From positions 141,499,366-141,563,365 of the forward strand of contig NC_090023.1 in NCBI RefSeq assembly GCF_037176765.1: 64,000 nt of DNA. The letters run 5' to 3'. The notes beneath the pieces are model-generated. The model saw nothing but the letters and a program-made list of their open reading frames with translations, made no database searches and was not told where the DNA came from. Shown here piece by piece: positions 39,170 to 49,090 of this stretch. This stretch comes from Anolis sagrei. Taxonomy: Eukaryota > Chordata > Lepidosauria > Squamata > Anolidae. Position numbers and translations under genes: made by a program. Positions within the stretch are counted from its first letter, which is position 1, and every line of letters starts with the position of its first letter.

Positions 39170-40090
39170 TCATTCAGTATTCTCTGACTGACTCTCAATT
39201 AAATCAAAGGCGTTAAGCGTCTCTTGCAGCAAGCCCATCTGAGCGATAATATTACTGATAGCATCTTTGGTGGTCTTTTGTTGGAGCTTAAGTTTATTGT
39301 TCTCCTCCCAAAGTATTTTGTTCCCTCCTTCATTATTCTGGAGTGCCTGCTTATCTTCCAGAAGTGTGTGGTTCTCTTTTATGAGAAACAATACCATTTG
39401 GTTCAGTTTCTGAACAGTTTCAAGTACTTCGTTTTCTTCTAACAGTGATAAGGCAGTTTGTTGCCTTTCTTTTTCTGAGGTGGCACTGCTGTCTTCTTGT
39501 GTTTCTGGTTCAGCTGTAGCAGGCTCAGCTGATGCAGAGGTATTGTTTGTTTCCTGCTCAAGGGGTTCCTTTCCCAATAAGAGGTCAGATTGCTTTTCCT
39601 TCTGAAGGACTGGGGTGAGTTTCTTCTCCTCCTCAGGAAAAACCTTCAAAGCCAAAATCTTATCCCGAAAGATTTGAAGAGCTTTTTTCTCTTCTTGGAT
39701 AAATTGAAGGGCTTTGTTTTCCTTACCCCCCTGGAGTCCTCCTTTGCGTGAAAGAGCTACTAAAGGCTTATTTTCCTGTTGGAGCATTTGTTGAAGACTC
39801 TCATCATAGATAACCTGAATACCTTTGTTCTGTGTCCTTAGACACTGGAGTACTTTATTCTCTTCCCGAAGTGCCCTGTTTTCCACTCGGAGGGCCTTGT
39901 TTTCTTCCCAGAGGGCTTTGTTTTCTTCCCAGAGGGTCAAGTCACTGTGCATCTTCTTGCTATAGTGTTTCTTGTGGGCTTCTGCTGAAGAGGAAATTGC
40001 TGGTTGAACAAACGATTCATTCACCCACTTGCCATCTAGAAAGACAAAGGTGTCATCACTGAGTTTGACCTTCGGCGGGATGCAGTCCAT
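39170..40090 (-). CDS. CBY2: CBY2 (SPERT/nurit), Chibby family member 2, single-exon coding region
   Basis: This 306-residue protein is homologous to mammalian CBY2, a testis/spermatid protein of the Chibby family. Residues 1-30 hold the Chibby-like motif: PPKVKLSDDTFVFLDGKWVN here, and [20 protein letters not shown] in human as I recall it. A long coiled coil follows, with tandem heptads EENKALW and EENKALR near residues 54-80. The C-terminus, WEENNKLKLQQK, matches human WENNKLKLQQK. The middle is diverged, rich in E, K and Q. The start at 40090 follows a possible acceptor (CCTAG, about 15 bp upstream), so a 5' exon probably exists. Mammalian CBY2 is longer at the N-terminus and in the middle. 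The frame is open from ATG to stop. Confidence 0.88.
   Translation of the reverse strand: MDCIPPKVKLSDDTFVFLDGKWVNESFVQPAISSSAEAHKKHYSKKMHSDLTLWEENKALWEENKALRVENRALREENKVLQCLRTQNKGIQVIYDESLQQMLQQENKPLVALSRKGGLQGGKENKALQFIQEEKKALQIFRDKILALKVFPEEEKKLTPVLQKEKQSDLLLGKEPLEQETNNTSASAEPATAEPETQEDSSATSEKERQQTALSLLEENEVLETVQKLNQMVLFLIKENHTLLEDKQALQNNEGGNKILWEENNKLKLQQKTTKDAISNIIAQMGLLQETLNAFDLIESQSENTE
39893..39934 (-). repeat. CBY2: 21-bp tandem duplication encoding coiled-coil heptads in CBY2
   Basis: Two adjacent 21-bp units differ at one base and encode consecutive EENKAL heptads. More diverged heptads flank them. This shows heptad growth by slippage within the gene. Confidence 0.8.
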
Positions 40091-40930
40091 CTTTACCTTC
40101 CACTAGGTGCATATATTGGTTCAAAAGAAAGTCCGAAGACCTGGATTATTGCATGAAAGTGAAGAAATACACATTAAATTATATTATTTGATAGTTTATC
40201 AGCAATATGCATTAGTTATAATCAAGCACTCTGAAATCGGTACAATTAAAATAATGAACCATGAAAAACATTAAGTCTGTTATAAAGGCTACAAAATGAA
40301 ATTAAATGAAATCACATGAGATTAAGACATTCTCGAGTCAATGTTTGTAGTTCTTTTTTCTTCTTTTGGAAAATGAAACATTTTAAAGCCAATAATTTGT
40401 TTAAAGCCAAGCCAGCTTCCCTAAGAATTGCCTTCACTAAACTGCTTTGTTAAATAATGCCTGCCGCAGTTCTAGATAAATGCTATAATAAAGTGCTATT
40501 TGAAAACAGATTATTTCAAACAGGTTAACTATTTGAAATCAGTTAACAAGGTAGATGTGTTTCTGAGCTTTACTTCTTTAACGGAAAATGTGCACCAGAG
40601 GAAGAAATAAGAAGGAAATAATAGGTATAGGTTCTTACACCACAACTAAGGAACAGTTCAATATGGTTTTTCCCTGAAAAACAGTATGCACATGGGAACA
40701 AAACAATTAAGTTGGCTAAATGTTGTATAAGTAGTCTCTACTCACATTGACAGAGCTCAAAACTCCTGCAGAAGTAGAAAAACTGCAAAACGCATTCTAT
40801 GGATCGCCTGTCATTCCCTTTCTCATCTTTCACCACAAAGCCTCAGACAGATCTTAAACCCCTTTCCCAACTATTGACTTCCTCGCCCTCTGTTACCAGA
40901 TTTTAAATCCCTTTTCAGCTACATTACTTT
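40091..40930. other. Upstream region of CBY2
   Basis: It is AT-rich, with no repeat or second exon that I can recognise. A non-coding first exon of CBY2 could lie here or further upstream. Confidence 0.4.
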
Positions 40931-41083
40931 GGCCCATTCCACACAGCTGAATAAAATCCCACATTATCTGCTTTGAGCTGGAATATATGGCAATGTGGAC
41001 TCAGAAAACCCAGTTCAAAGCAGATATTGTGGGATTTTCCGTCTTGATATTCTGGGTGATATGGCTGTGTGGAAGGGACCTTT
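40931..41083. mobile_element. GGCCC-type palindromic MITE
   Basis: The ends are GGCCCATTCCACACAGCTGA and ATGGCTGTGTGGAAGGGACC. Internal CTGCTTTGAGCTGGAATATA is mirrored by CCAGTTCAAAGCAG. Confidence 0.8.
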
Positions 41084-41309
41084 GTCTCTCCTTCCATGTC
41101 CTTCCAAAAGCACCAGTCCCTCTCCATTCACCACCTTTGCACCAAAACTTGCCTTCATTCAGTCATTATACACAATAAGTTCTTTTGTAAAATGGATTCA
41201 TGATATTTGTTATAAATATTCTATTTAGGTAGGAGGGATAATAATTATGAAGCTTCATCAAATATTCCATATTTTCCCACGGAATTGTCTCATCTAGCCA
41301 ATTGAAAAA

Positions 41310-41630
41310 AAAGTTTTATTTATTTATTTATGACATTTATATGTCGCCCTTCTCACCCCGAAGGGGACTCAGAGCGGCTTACAAGGTATATGTTACATAT
41401 AATATATTAGATTATTAGCATAGTACAATATCAGTATTAAACATTGCTATATTGCACCATACCACTATATCGTAATATTATTAGTAATATTACATGTAAT
41501 ATAAATATATAATAATAATAATAATAATGTATTATTATTATTATTATTATATTGCATTACATTATAATATTATAAATATTATATGTATATACAATTTATT
41601 ATATTTATAATTTTATTATTTTAGAATGAA
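41310..41630 (-). repeat. LINE-type tail and AT-rich repeat stretch
   Basis: TTTATTTATTTATGACATTT and CTCACCCCGAAGGGGACTCA are followed by about 200 bp of TAT/AAT-rich simple sequence. Confidence 0.55.
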
Positions 41631-42282
41631 AAGAACCATAATGTAGTACAATGTTTGATATTCTCAACCTCCCTTTTTGGTAAACGTAACTGTTTTTAGA
41701 AACTGTTGCTTCCAAAAAAAAAATGGCCAATTTTATACATTTGTTGTAGATGGCGTAGTGCAGGGATAAGCAGCTGTGGAAAGCTAGAGTCTACATATCG
41801 TCTCCAAGAGCCTAAACCTCCCACTTACTCTTGAAAAATATGTGGGGTTCCTTGGACCCCTCAAGAGCATTGTGGGTAATTTTACGTGGGGAAAGAATGG
41901 AGATATTTGGCAAACATTTGTTTTGATTGCGGGGATTCCAAGAGGGAGCTCCAAACATGGTAAAAATACTTTCCACAAACCCAAATCTTCCTGTGGGGTC
42001 ATTTTGAGGGACAATTGATCCTGGGAAGTCTTTTTTCCAACCCCTACTTTAGTGGAGTAACATGATATAAAAATAACAGTTCGGAAAGATTGTGAATTTT
42101 AGTTGTTGCTAGAGAAAAAGCATTGAAATATTTAACTTCACATTCATTCCACTTATTTTTAACCAATTTGTGAAAGACATGTAGTTTATTCTAACGAACA
42201 GATTAAAATATTTTTGATAATAGCTGTGTATTTAAAGTGAGAAAACAAATATTGAACTTCAATTAATGTTTATATTTTTATC

Positions 42283-42716
42283 ATGGTATTCCCTGTAGTA
42301 ACCTACGGATGTGAGAGCTGGACCTTAGGGAAGGCTGAGCGAAGGAAGAGAGATGTTTTTGAGCTGTGGTGTTGGAGGAAAGTTCTGAGAGTGCCTTGGA
42401 CCGCGAGAAGATCCAACCAGTCCATCCCCTAGGAAATAAAGCCAGATTGCTCATTGGAGGGAAGGATACTAGAGACAAAGTTGAAGTACTTTGGCCACAT
42501 CATGAGGAGACAGCAAAGCCTAGAGAAGACAATTATGCTGGGGAAAGTGGAAGGTAAAAGGAAGAGGGGCCAACCAAGGGCAAGATGGATGGATGGCATC
42601 CTTGAAGTGACTGGACTGACCTTGAAGGAGCTGGGGGTGGTGACGGCCGACAGGGAGCTCTGGCGTGGGCTGGTCCATGAGGTCACAAAGAGTCGGAGAC
42701 AACTGAACGAATGAAC
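42283..42716 (+). mobile_element. BovB (RTE) LINE 3' end
   Basis: The plus strand reads [20 protein letters not shown], then GKVEGKRKRGQPRARWMDGI, and ends with CACAAAGAGTCGGAGACAAC. It is homologous to the minus-strand copy at 33.3 kb. Confidence 0.88.
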
Positions 42717-42721
42717 AATCA

Positions 42722-42969
42722 TGTCAGGTGCGACATGAGAAACTGCAAATTGCTTCTGGTGTGAGAGAATTGGCTGTCTGCAAGGACATTGTCCAGGGAG
42801 CACCCGGATGTTTTACCATCCTGTGGGAGATTTCTCTCATGTCCAAGATAAGAAGCTGGAGCTGACAGACAGGAGCTCACTCAGCTCCCTGGATTCGAAC
42901 TGCTGACCTTTTTCGGTCTGCAGTCCTGCCAGTGCAAGGGTTTAACCCATTGCACCACCAGGGGCTCCA
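42722..42969 (-). mobile_element. tRNA-derived squamate SINE
   Basis: The complement runs from GGAGCCCCTGGTGGTGCAAT to the CAATTTGCAGTTTCTCATGT tail. It abuts the BovB end, whose 3' sequence such SINEs may use for mobilisation. Confidence 0.85.
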
Positions 42970-43381
42970 TTTAATGCCCGTTCTTTCTAGGATGTCATAC
43001 GCTGTTCCAACAAATGGGCTATTTTTCTCCCTCACCAACAGTGCTTTATAGAGAGCAATGAGCATGCTGAATCTCATCAAGCTGTTCGCAGAAGCTTGTC
43101 TTTTCTTTTAAACTTATGTACAAACATTATTTGGCATGTGGTGTGCCTGGTTCACTGTCTAGATGACAGGCATGGAACAATTATTCTGGTATTAGAGGGA
43201 ACAAACAAAGAATCCGAACAAGTTTTCTAACCAGTTTCAAAAAGGAGACTTGATCAGAGTTTGTAGAGTTGAGAACGAGTATCTGGAGTGATGGGATCAG
43301 TAGTAAGTAAAAACATTTTAACTTTAATAAACTTCCCATTCTGATTGCTCCTCTTACAAGTTCTAAAATACTAAATTACTT

Positions 43382-43912
43382 AGTTGTTGTAGGTTTTTGG
43401 GGTTGTAGGGCCATGTTCTAGAAGAATTCTCTCATCCTTAGAGGTTGTGAGGTTTGTTGGAAACTGGAAAATTGGGTTTATATACTGGTAGCCAGTACTA
43501 AAAAACTCTAAAATTATAACAGTAAATAAAAAACAAAACTCAAACGCAGGGAAACTCCAGCCAGGAAACAATCAGGAACACCTGGTCACTTCTCAACAAG
43601 GAAATTTCCCAGGCAGAAACAAGCCACACCTAAAAGCTGCCAGGCCATCAAATGCTAATCAAGGTGGCTAATCGAAACATTCACGCCTAGCTCCAACAGA
43701 CAAAAGTTCTTTCTCCCCCTGGACCTTCCACAGATATATAAACCCTATGTTCCTAGTTAGCAACAAACCTCACAACCTCTGAGGATGCCTGCCACAGGTG
43801 CAGGCAAAACATCAGGAGAGAATGCTTCTAGAACATGGCCATACAACCTGAAAAACCTACAGCAACCCAGTGATCCCAGCCATGAAAGCCTTCAACAATA
43901 CACTAAATTACT
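43382..43912. mobile_element. Penelope-like tails, head-to-head pair
   Basis: The left end (minus sense) has GTTCTAGAAGAATTCTCTCA and the right (plus sense) CAGGAGAGAATGCTTCTAGA. The centre includes AACACCTGGTCACTTCTCAA. Both arms carry the same terminal block as 15.8 and 36 kb. Confidence 0.65.
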
Positions 43913-45009
43913 TAGATTTGTGTTGGCTGCTAGTTTAGTATTCATCTTTTCTTCTCCTCCAAACCTTCACAGGTTTTGTTGACAAAAGAGAGTTGGCAGA
44001 AATATTTTGCTAGCAATCTGGAAATCCTACTCAGGTCTTTAAATCATATACAATTTGGGGGGGCAAACTATGTTTGGGAGAATAGTATGACAAGTAGAAA
44101 TTGAGTGTTCCTTATCTGGAATTTCAAAATCTAAACTACTCAAAATCTTGAAATTGTCTGCATGGGTGGCTAAGATAGTGACACCTTTGCTTTATGGTGG
44201 TTCAATGTAGAATTGGCAAAACAGCTTTAAGGCTGTTCTTATGAGAGAGTGGGGTAAAGAGGTGTCTGGAATACTTTGGTTTAAGAGCCAATGGGGAGAA
44301 AACCCATGCAAAAGGAACTAGCGTTGTGTATTGATACATGGGATGAAAGCCCATTGAATATTTAAATTGCTTTACCTATACATGTATTGTGCAGTCACTT
44401 ATTTTTCATATCTAACAATGTCATTTGTATGATTAGCAACTCTTGTTATTTTAAATAAAGTTTATTATGCTTTGAGCACCTTGTTTCCAGAATTGAGTCT
44501 GCCTGTATGTTACAAACAAGCAAGGACTACTCGTGACATGCCACAACCAGTAGGGAATAATTGGTCAGATGGATAGAAGTGACCACCAGTATAATCAGAA
44601 GTGCACTTTGGACTTCAAAAATCCTGTTTCAATATGAGTAAGATTTCAATATGAGTGAAGTTAAAACACGAAAAAGTTCATGTAGTTTTTTTTCAAGTGA
44701 GACATTAAAATTTCAATTGTAAACAATTCATTTAAAAAATAAAGGAGACACTAAAGAAATGAAATGTGTTTAAGAAACACACAGGAAGAGTAAAGAGAAC
44801 TGGCCAATGTTTGTAGTGAGATAATCAAGAAAGCTAATATTTGAATTATAGAAGTTGTTTTAATTGTGTTTTAACATTCGTATTAGCTTGGGGGTTTTAA
44901 GGTTGTTCTGTACTTTTACATGTTTGTAAGCTGTCCTGAATGTCATGGTGGGATAAAGACTGGATGGAGAAATGAATGGATGTACAAACAAATATAGCAT
45001 TCAGATTTT

Positions 45010-45152
45010 CGGGCTCACAACCTCTGAGGATGCTTGTCATAGATGCAGGCGAAATGTCAGGAGAGAATGCTTCTAGAACATGGCCATATAGCCTGAAAAT
45101 CCTACAACAACCCAGTAATTCCAGCCATGAAAGCCTTCAGCAATACATAGCA
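45010..45152 (+). mobile_element. Penelope-like tail, single
   Basis: It runs from CTCACAACCTCTGAGGATGC to GCCATGAAAGCCTTCAGCAA. It carries the best-kept hammerhead-like core of the family (45024-45054). Confidence 0.65.
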
Positions 45153-45448
45153 TTCAGAGTTAGCTCAGGCATGCAAGAAGTGTCAAAATACTAAAAGGGA
45201 TTTTCCAGCTGTGTTTAGAACAAGAAGAAAAAGCTGGTTTAAGTACACAGCATGAAGACGATGGCATAATACTAAGAGGTGTTTAACTCAATAACTTTAC
45301 CTCTGTCTTCTTCCAAAAATGGCATTTAGCCTGGACTTTCTCCACATTGCATCGTTATAGCAGTTTGATGCCACTTTGACTTCTGTGGTTCCATCCTACA
45401 TTATACAGATGCACAAATACTAGATGGATTGCACCTAGCTTGACGGTA

Positions 45449-45672
45449 CAATGGGCCCGTAGTATCCACTGGAGTTTGGTTCCAGAACCCCCAATGGATA
45501 TCAAAATTCATGGGTGCTCAAGTCTCATGTTATACAATGGTGTAATAAAGTTGCGTCCCTTGTACAAAATGGCAAAATCAAGGTTTGCTTTTTGTAATGT
45601 TCTTTTGTGGGAATATATGGATGGTTGAATCAATGAATTCCGAATCCACAGATATGAAGGACCAACTGTATG
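45449..45672. mobile_element. Tigger-like MITE
   Basis: CAATGGGCCCGTAGTATCCA is at one end and ATCCACAGATATGAAGGACC at the other. The ends and the TTCCAGAACCCCC block are typical of pogo/Tigger-derived elements. Confidence 0.65.
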
Positions 45673-46399
45673 TATACAAGCATGTAGAGATGATGATGAT
45701 TTCTTCATTCATATACCACCTTTCCTCTTATCCTGGGCAAATAAAGTATATGGATATATAGAGATATAGATATATATACACACACATACATACACATGTA
45801 TAAGCTAGGGTCACATAAGATTTTGCAGATGAAAAGGAGTTGCAAGATGGAAAAGTTTATGAAGCCCTGAGCTAGCACAACAGCAAGAGGATCCTACTGA
45901 GAAAGATTAGGGAGCTAGGCCCAAAGTACTTACTTTCTTTTTAAAAATCAGTTTGAATAGTTGTCTGTTTTTGTTTTTGCTTTCCAATACTATGTTGACA
46001 TCTGAAGTATGGACCATGAAGGAAGAGCAGCCAGCACCTGTCATTCATTCAAACTGATTTCTACTACTGCTTGTTACTGCAGAAACATGTAAGCAAAGGA
46101 TGCTGTGTCAGATCCATTGTGACATAGACATAGCAACTTATGCACAACCAGAACACAATAAGGACCCCCCTGAAGGAGAGAGGTAAATTATCTCATAAAA
46201 TTCATTTCAATTAAAGGTGGATTCAGAATCAAGAGTTTTGCAGTAACAGATTCTGTGACATATAATATCATTGTGACATATAATAGGTTTAGTAGAGTTC
46301 CTCAAGAAGATTCTGTTCCACCTGCCCTTTGTGCTTAAGCTCAAGTATATACTATGAACAAGACTTACATACTACTCAGTCCCTTGGGCTGACATCTAA

Positions 46400-46528
46400 G
46401 GCCACTTCCACACAGCTGAATAAAATCTCACATTTTCTGCTTTGAACTGGAATATATGGCTGTGTGGACTCGGATAACCCAGCTCAAAGCAGATATTCTG
46501 GGTTATATGGCTGTGTGGAAGGGCCCTA
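46400..46528. mobile_element. GGCCC-type palindromic MITE
   Basis: GGCCACTTCCACACAGCTGA and ATGGCTGTGTGGAAGGGCCC form the ends. CTAA flanks both sides and may be the target duplication. Confidence 0.8.
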
Positions 46529-47191
46529 AGTTGAATCTGTAAAGATATGAGTAGAATGTTTTAAATTCTACATATATCCCTCCGTATTGATTTGTCCTCT
46601 TTTGCTCTAAACTGAGATTATGCCTTGAATCTCATTGGTAGTTTTAGCTAGGGTAGACCCATTGAAAGAAGGGGATTTATCCATGATTCACCATTCAACA
46701 GTCCTACATTTCTTGAGCCCAATCAACAGTTTCTTTGATTTCCCCTCCTCACATATTATTCTATATTTTATGTCTAAATAGGAAATAATGTCATAAAAGC
46801 TTCATGGTTTTTTTTTTTAAAAAAAAACCCCAATCTTAAAGGAGCTGCTATATTCCTTCTAATCCAACCCCTTCCTCCTTTTATGTTTTAAGTGAAATAC
46901 ACTATGAAAAATTGTGTTTGCTATGTCCGGTATAGTTGCTTCCATCCATTCAGCAGCAGATCTAAGCTTCCCACATTAAGAGTGTAACATGTCAAAATCT
47001 AGAAATTGAGATAGAAAATTAACATGAATTATATAGTTAATGAAACCTCATGAAAAATAGGCTAACAAAAACACTTTCACTGTGAAACTATTTTTTTACT
47101 CCTTTGTTTAGGGAAAAATGATGTTTACAAGAGTGTCACATTTGGGTTGGAATCAGAGGCCGTTGATCAGATGGCAGGACAGATTAGTGCA

Positions 47192-47548
47192 GGGGTCCTC
47201 AAACTAAGGCCCGGCTGTCCAAGCTCATTTATCCAGCCCTCATGCAGGGTCAACCTAAGTCTGAAATTATTTGAAAACACACAACAACAACAACAACAAC
47301 AACCCTATCTCATCAGCCAAAAACAGGCCCACACTTCCAACTGAAATCCCAATAAATTTATATTTGTCAAAATTGTTATTCATTTTAATTATTGTATTGT
47401 TTTTAAGTGTTTTTTGTATTACAAATAAGATATGTGCAGTGTGCATAGGAATTCATTCATTTTTTTTCAAATTATAATCCGGCCCTCCAACAGTTTGAGG
47501 GACTGTGACCTGGCCCTCTGTTTAAAAAATGTGTAGACTCCCTGGATT
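47192..47548. mobile_element. Charlie-like hAT non-autonomous element
   Basis: It starts CAGGGGTCCTCAAACTAAGG and ends AAAATGTGTAGACTCCCTG, with GGCCCTCCAACAGTTTGAGG inside. A CAA microsatellite lies at 47280-47302. Confidence 0.65.
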
Positions 47549-47939
47549 AGTGGGTGGTTACTAGTCCAGAAAGGTTGGTGATTGTGTCGTCATTTTTTAA
47601 ACATATAGTGCATATTGCCAAAGTCTAGGAAGTCTTCTGAAATAGAGTCAACCCTTCATAAAAGGAAAAATATACATGTATTCTGTCTCCATTCAGGGTC
47701 AGTGTGTGTGTTGGGAGACATTAAAGTTCATTTAGTCTTGATAACTCTTTGGAGTGAGAAAAATGAAAGGAAATTGAATGGGGGAGGTATCCAAAAAGAG
47801 TTGGGTGATAAGACTGACAGATAAACAATAAAAAGCTGTTGGTTGATAGGTTTATATGTGCTAGGATTTTAAAAAGTGAATTCTTTTTGTAACTGATTTG
47901 GCCACTGGAAAGGTGTGACTAGCAATAAAAATGGAGTCC

Positions 47940-48065
47940 CTCCGAATTATGTGTCATCTTCAGATTTGACAAGCATGTCCTCTATTCCATCGTCCAAGTA
48001 ATTGATAAAGGTGAGCACAGAACCCCGTGGTACCCCACTAGTTACTTCCCTCCAAAATAAAGAAA
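47940..48065 (-). mobile_element. CR1 LINE RT fragment, old
   Basis: The plus strand GAACCCCGTGGTACCCCACT corresponds to GAACCCTGCGGCACTCCGCT in the younger CR1 at 61.18 kb (complement of the SGVPQGS motif region). Confidence 0.7.
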
Positions 48066-48334
48066 AATCATATGGATGTGAACATGGAAAGAAGCAGTCC
48101 AAAGTGACACTAAATGGAAGTAATTGCCTCAGTTGCCAGTCTAGATGAGCTTTTAGGTAGCTATTTCAGGATTGATAGACCTGAAATTAATTTTCAAAAT
48201 ATATCTCCAGTATCAGCTCCCAGCTCAGAAAGCACAGTTAAAGTGAAATTCTAACAAATTAAAGGGAGGATTTTAAAAAAAAATCTTTAGTGATTTTTTT
48301 TTTAGACTTGATACTTTAATTCCCTAAAAGGATC

Positions 48335-48652
48335 AGTAATACTATGTAACACGATTTTTGTTCCTGGGTTATAAATGCCATTTTCTAATTGGTTCTATTA
48401 TAAAAATATGAAAAAATGTATTAAACTGCAAAAACCTTTTTGGTGAAATATCCTGCAGCACATTTTGTTATAGTTTTTCCATTAATATCTCATAGAGTGT
48501 CAAACAATTCAACATAGTTTGTGGCAGACACAAAAATGAAGTTTCTGGAGTATAACAACTACTTTCAAGGTGAGTATGGCACAATTAAACACGAAATAAC
48601 ACTGTCACACCAGGAATGGAAAATGTTTCAATTTTTGTTACACAGTGTAATA
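48335..48652 (+). mobile_element. ~310-bp repeat family, copy 4 (most complete)
   Basis: It begins ACTATGTAACACGATTTTTG and ends TTTTTGTTACACAGTGTAAT; the two ends are imperfect complements. It stops about 60 bp before the ERICH6B-like exon. Confidence 0.7.
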
Positions 48653-48713
48653 GAACATTTATTAACATTACATTGTCAGTAATAGAAGATTTATTCTCTC
48701 TTTCTTCTTGCAG

Positions 48714-49090
48714 ACCTCGGTCTCCTTTATGCATTGGTAACATGTCTCATGGACAGAACGTGTCAGGGTCTGGTAGCAAAGACCAGTCCCAGCCAGAAAC
48801 AAGTGATTCTCTTTCTGGAAGCGAGTCAGTAGAGTCCAAAGATTCCCGCTGTCTCCTCACTGTAGAAAATGTTAAAAAACTCCAAGAAGACTATCCTGCT
48901 ACCAAATCAATTCTTAATAGACAATCAATAGAAGCATATATCGATCAAAGTAATCAGTTTTTGAATGGGAATGAAACTAGAACATATGGAGACCAGGAGC
49001 AGAGTCTAACAGAAGAAAATGAAGCAGCTTCTAGTGCACAAGAAACCTGTAAAAGTCATGCAGAAAACACTGGAGTAATTTTGAAGAAAG
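48714..49090 (+). CDS. ERICH6B: ERICH6B-like first recognised exon
   Basis: It follows a pyrimidine-rich TTCTTCTTGCAG acceptor, holds the ATG at 48742, and ends AAG/AAA/G before GTAGCT, leaving one base. It encodes 116 codons including LTVENVKKLQEDYPATKSIL. The 28 nt before the ATG are either 5' UTR or coding from an unseen upstream exon. Confidence 0.7.

Noticed and set aside
41310-41630. AT-rich stretch as a matrix-attachment site or replication origin
   Set aside because: It is plain TAT/AAT simple repeat at the end of a LINE-type tail; nothing specific supports such a role.
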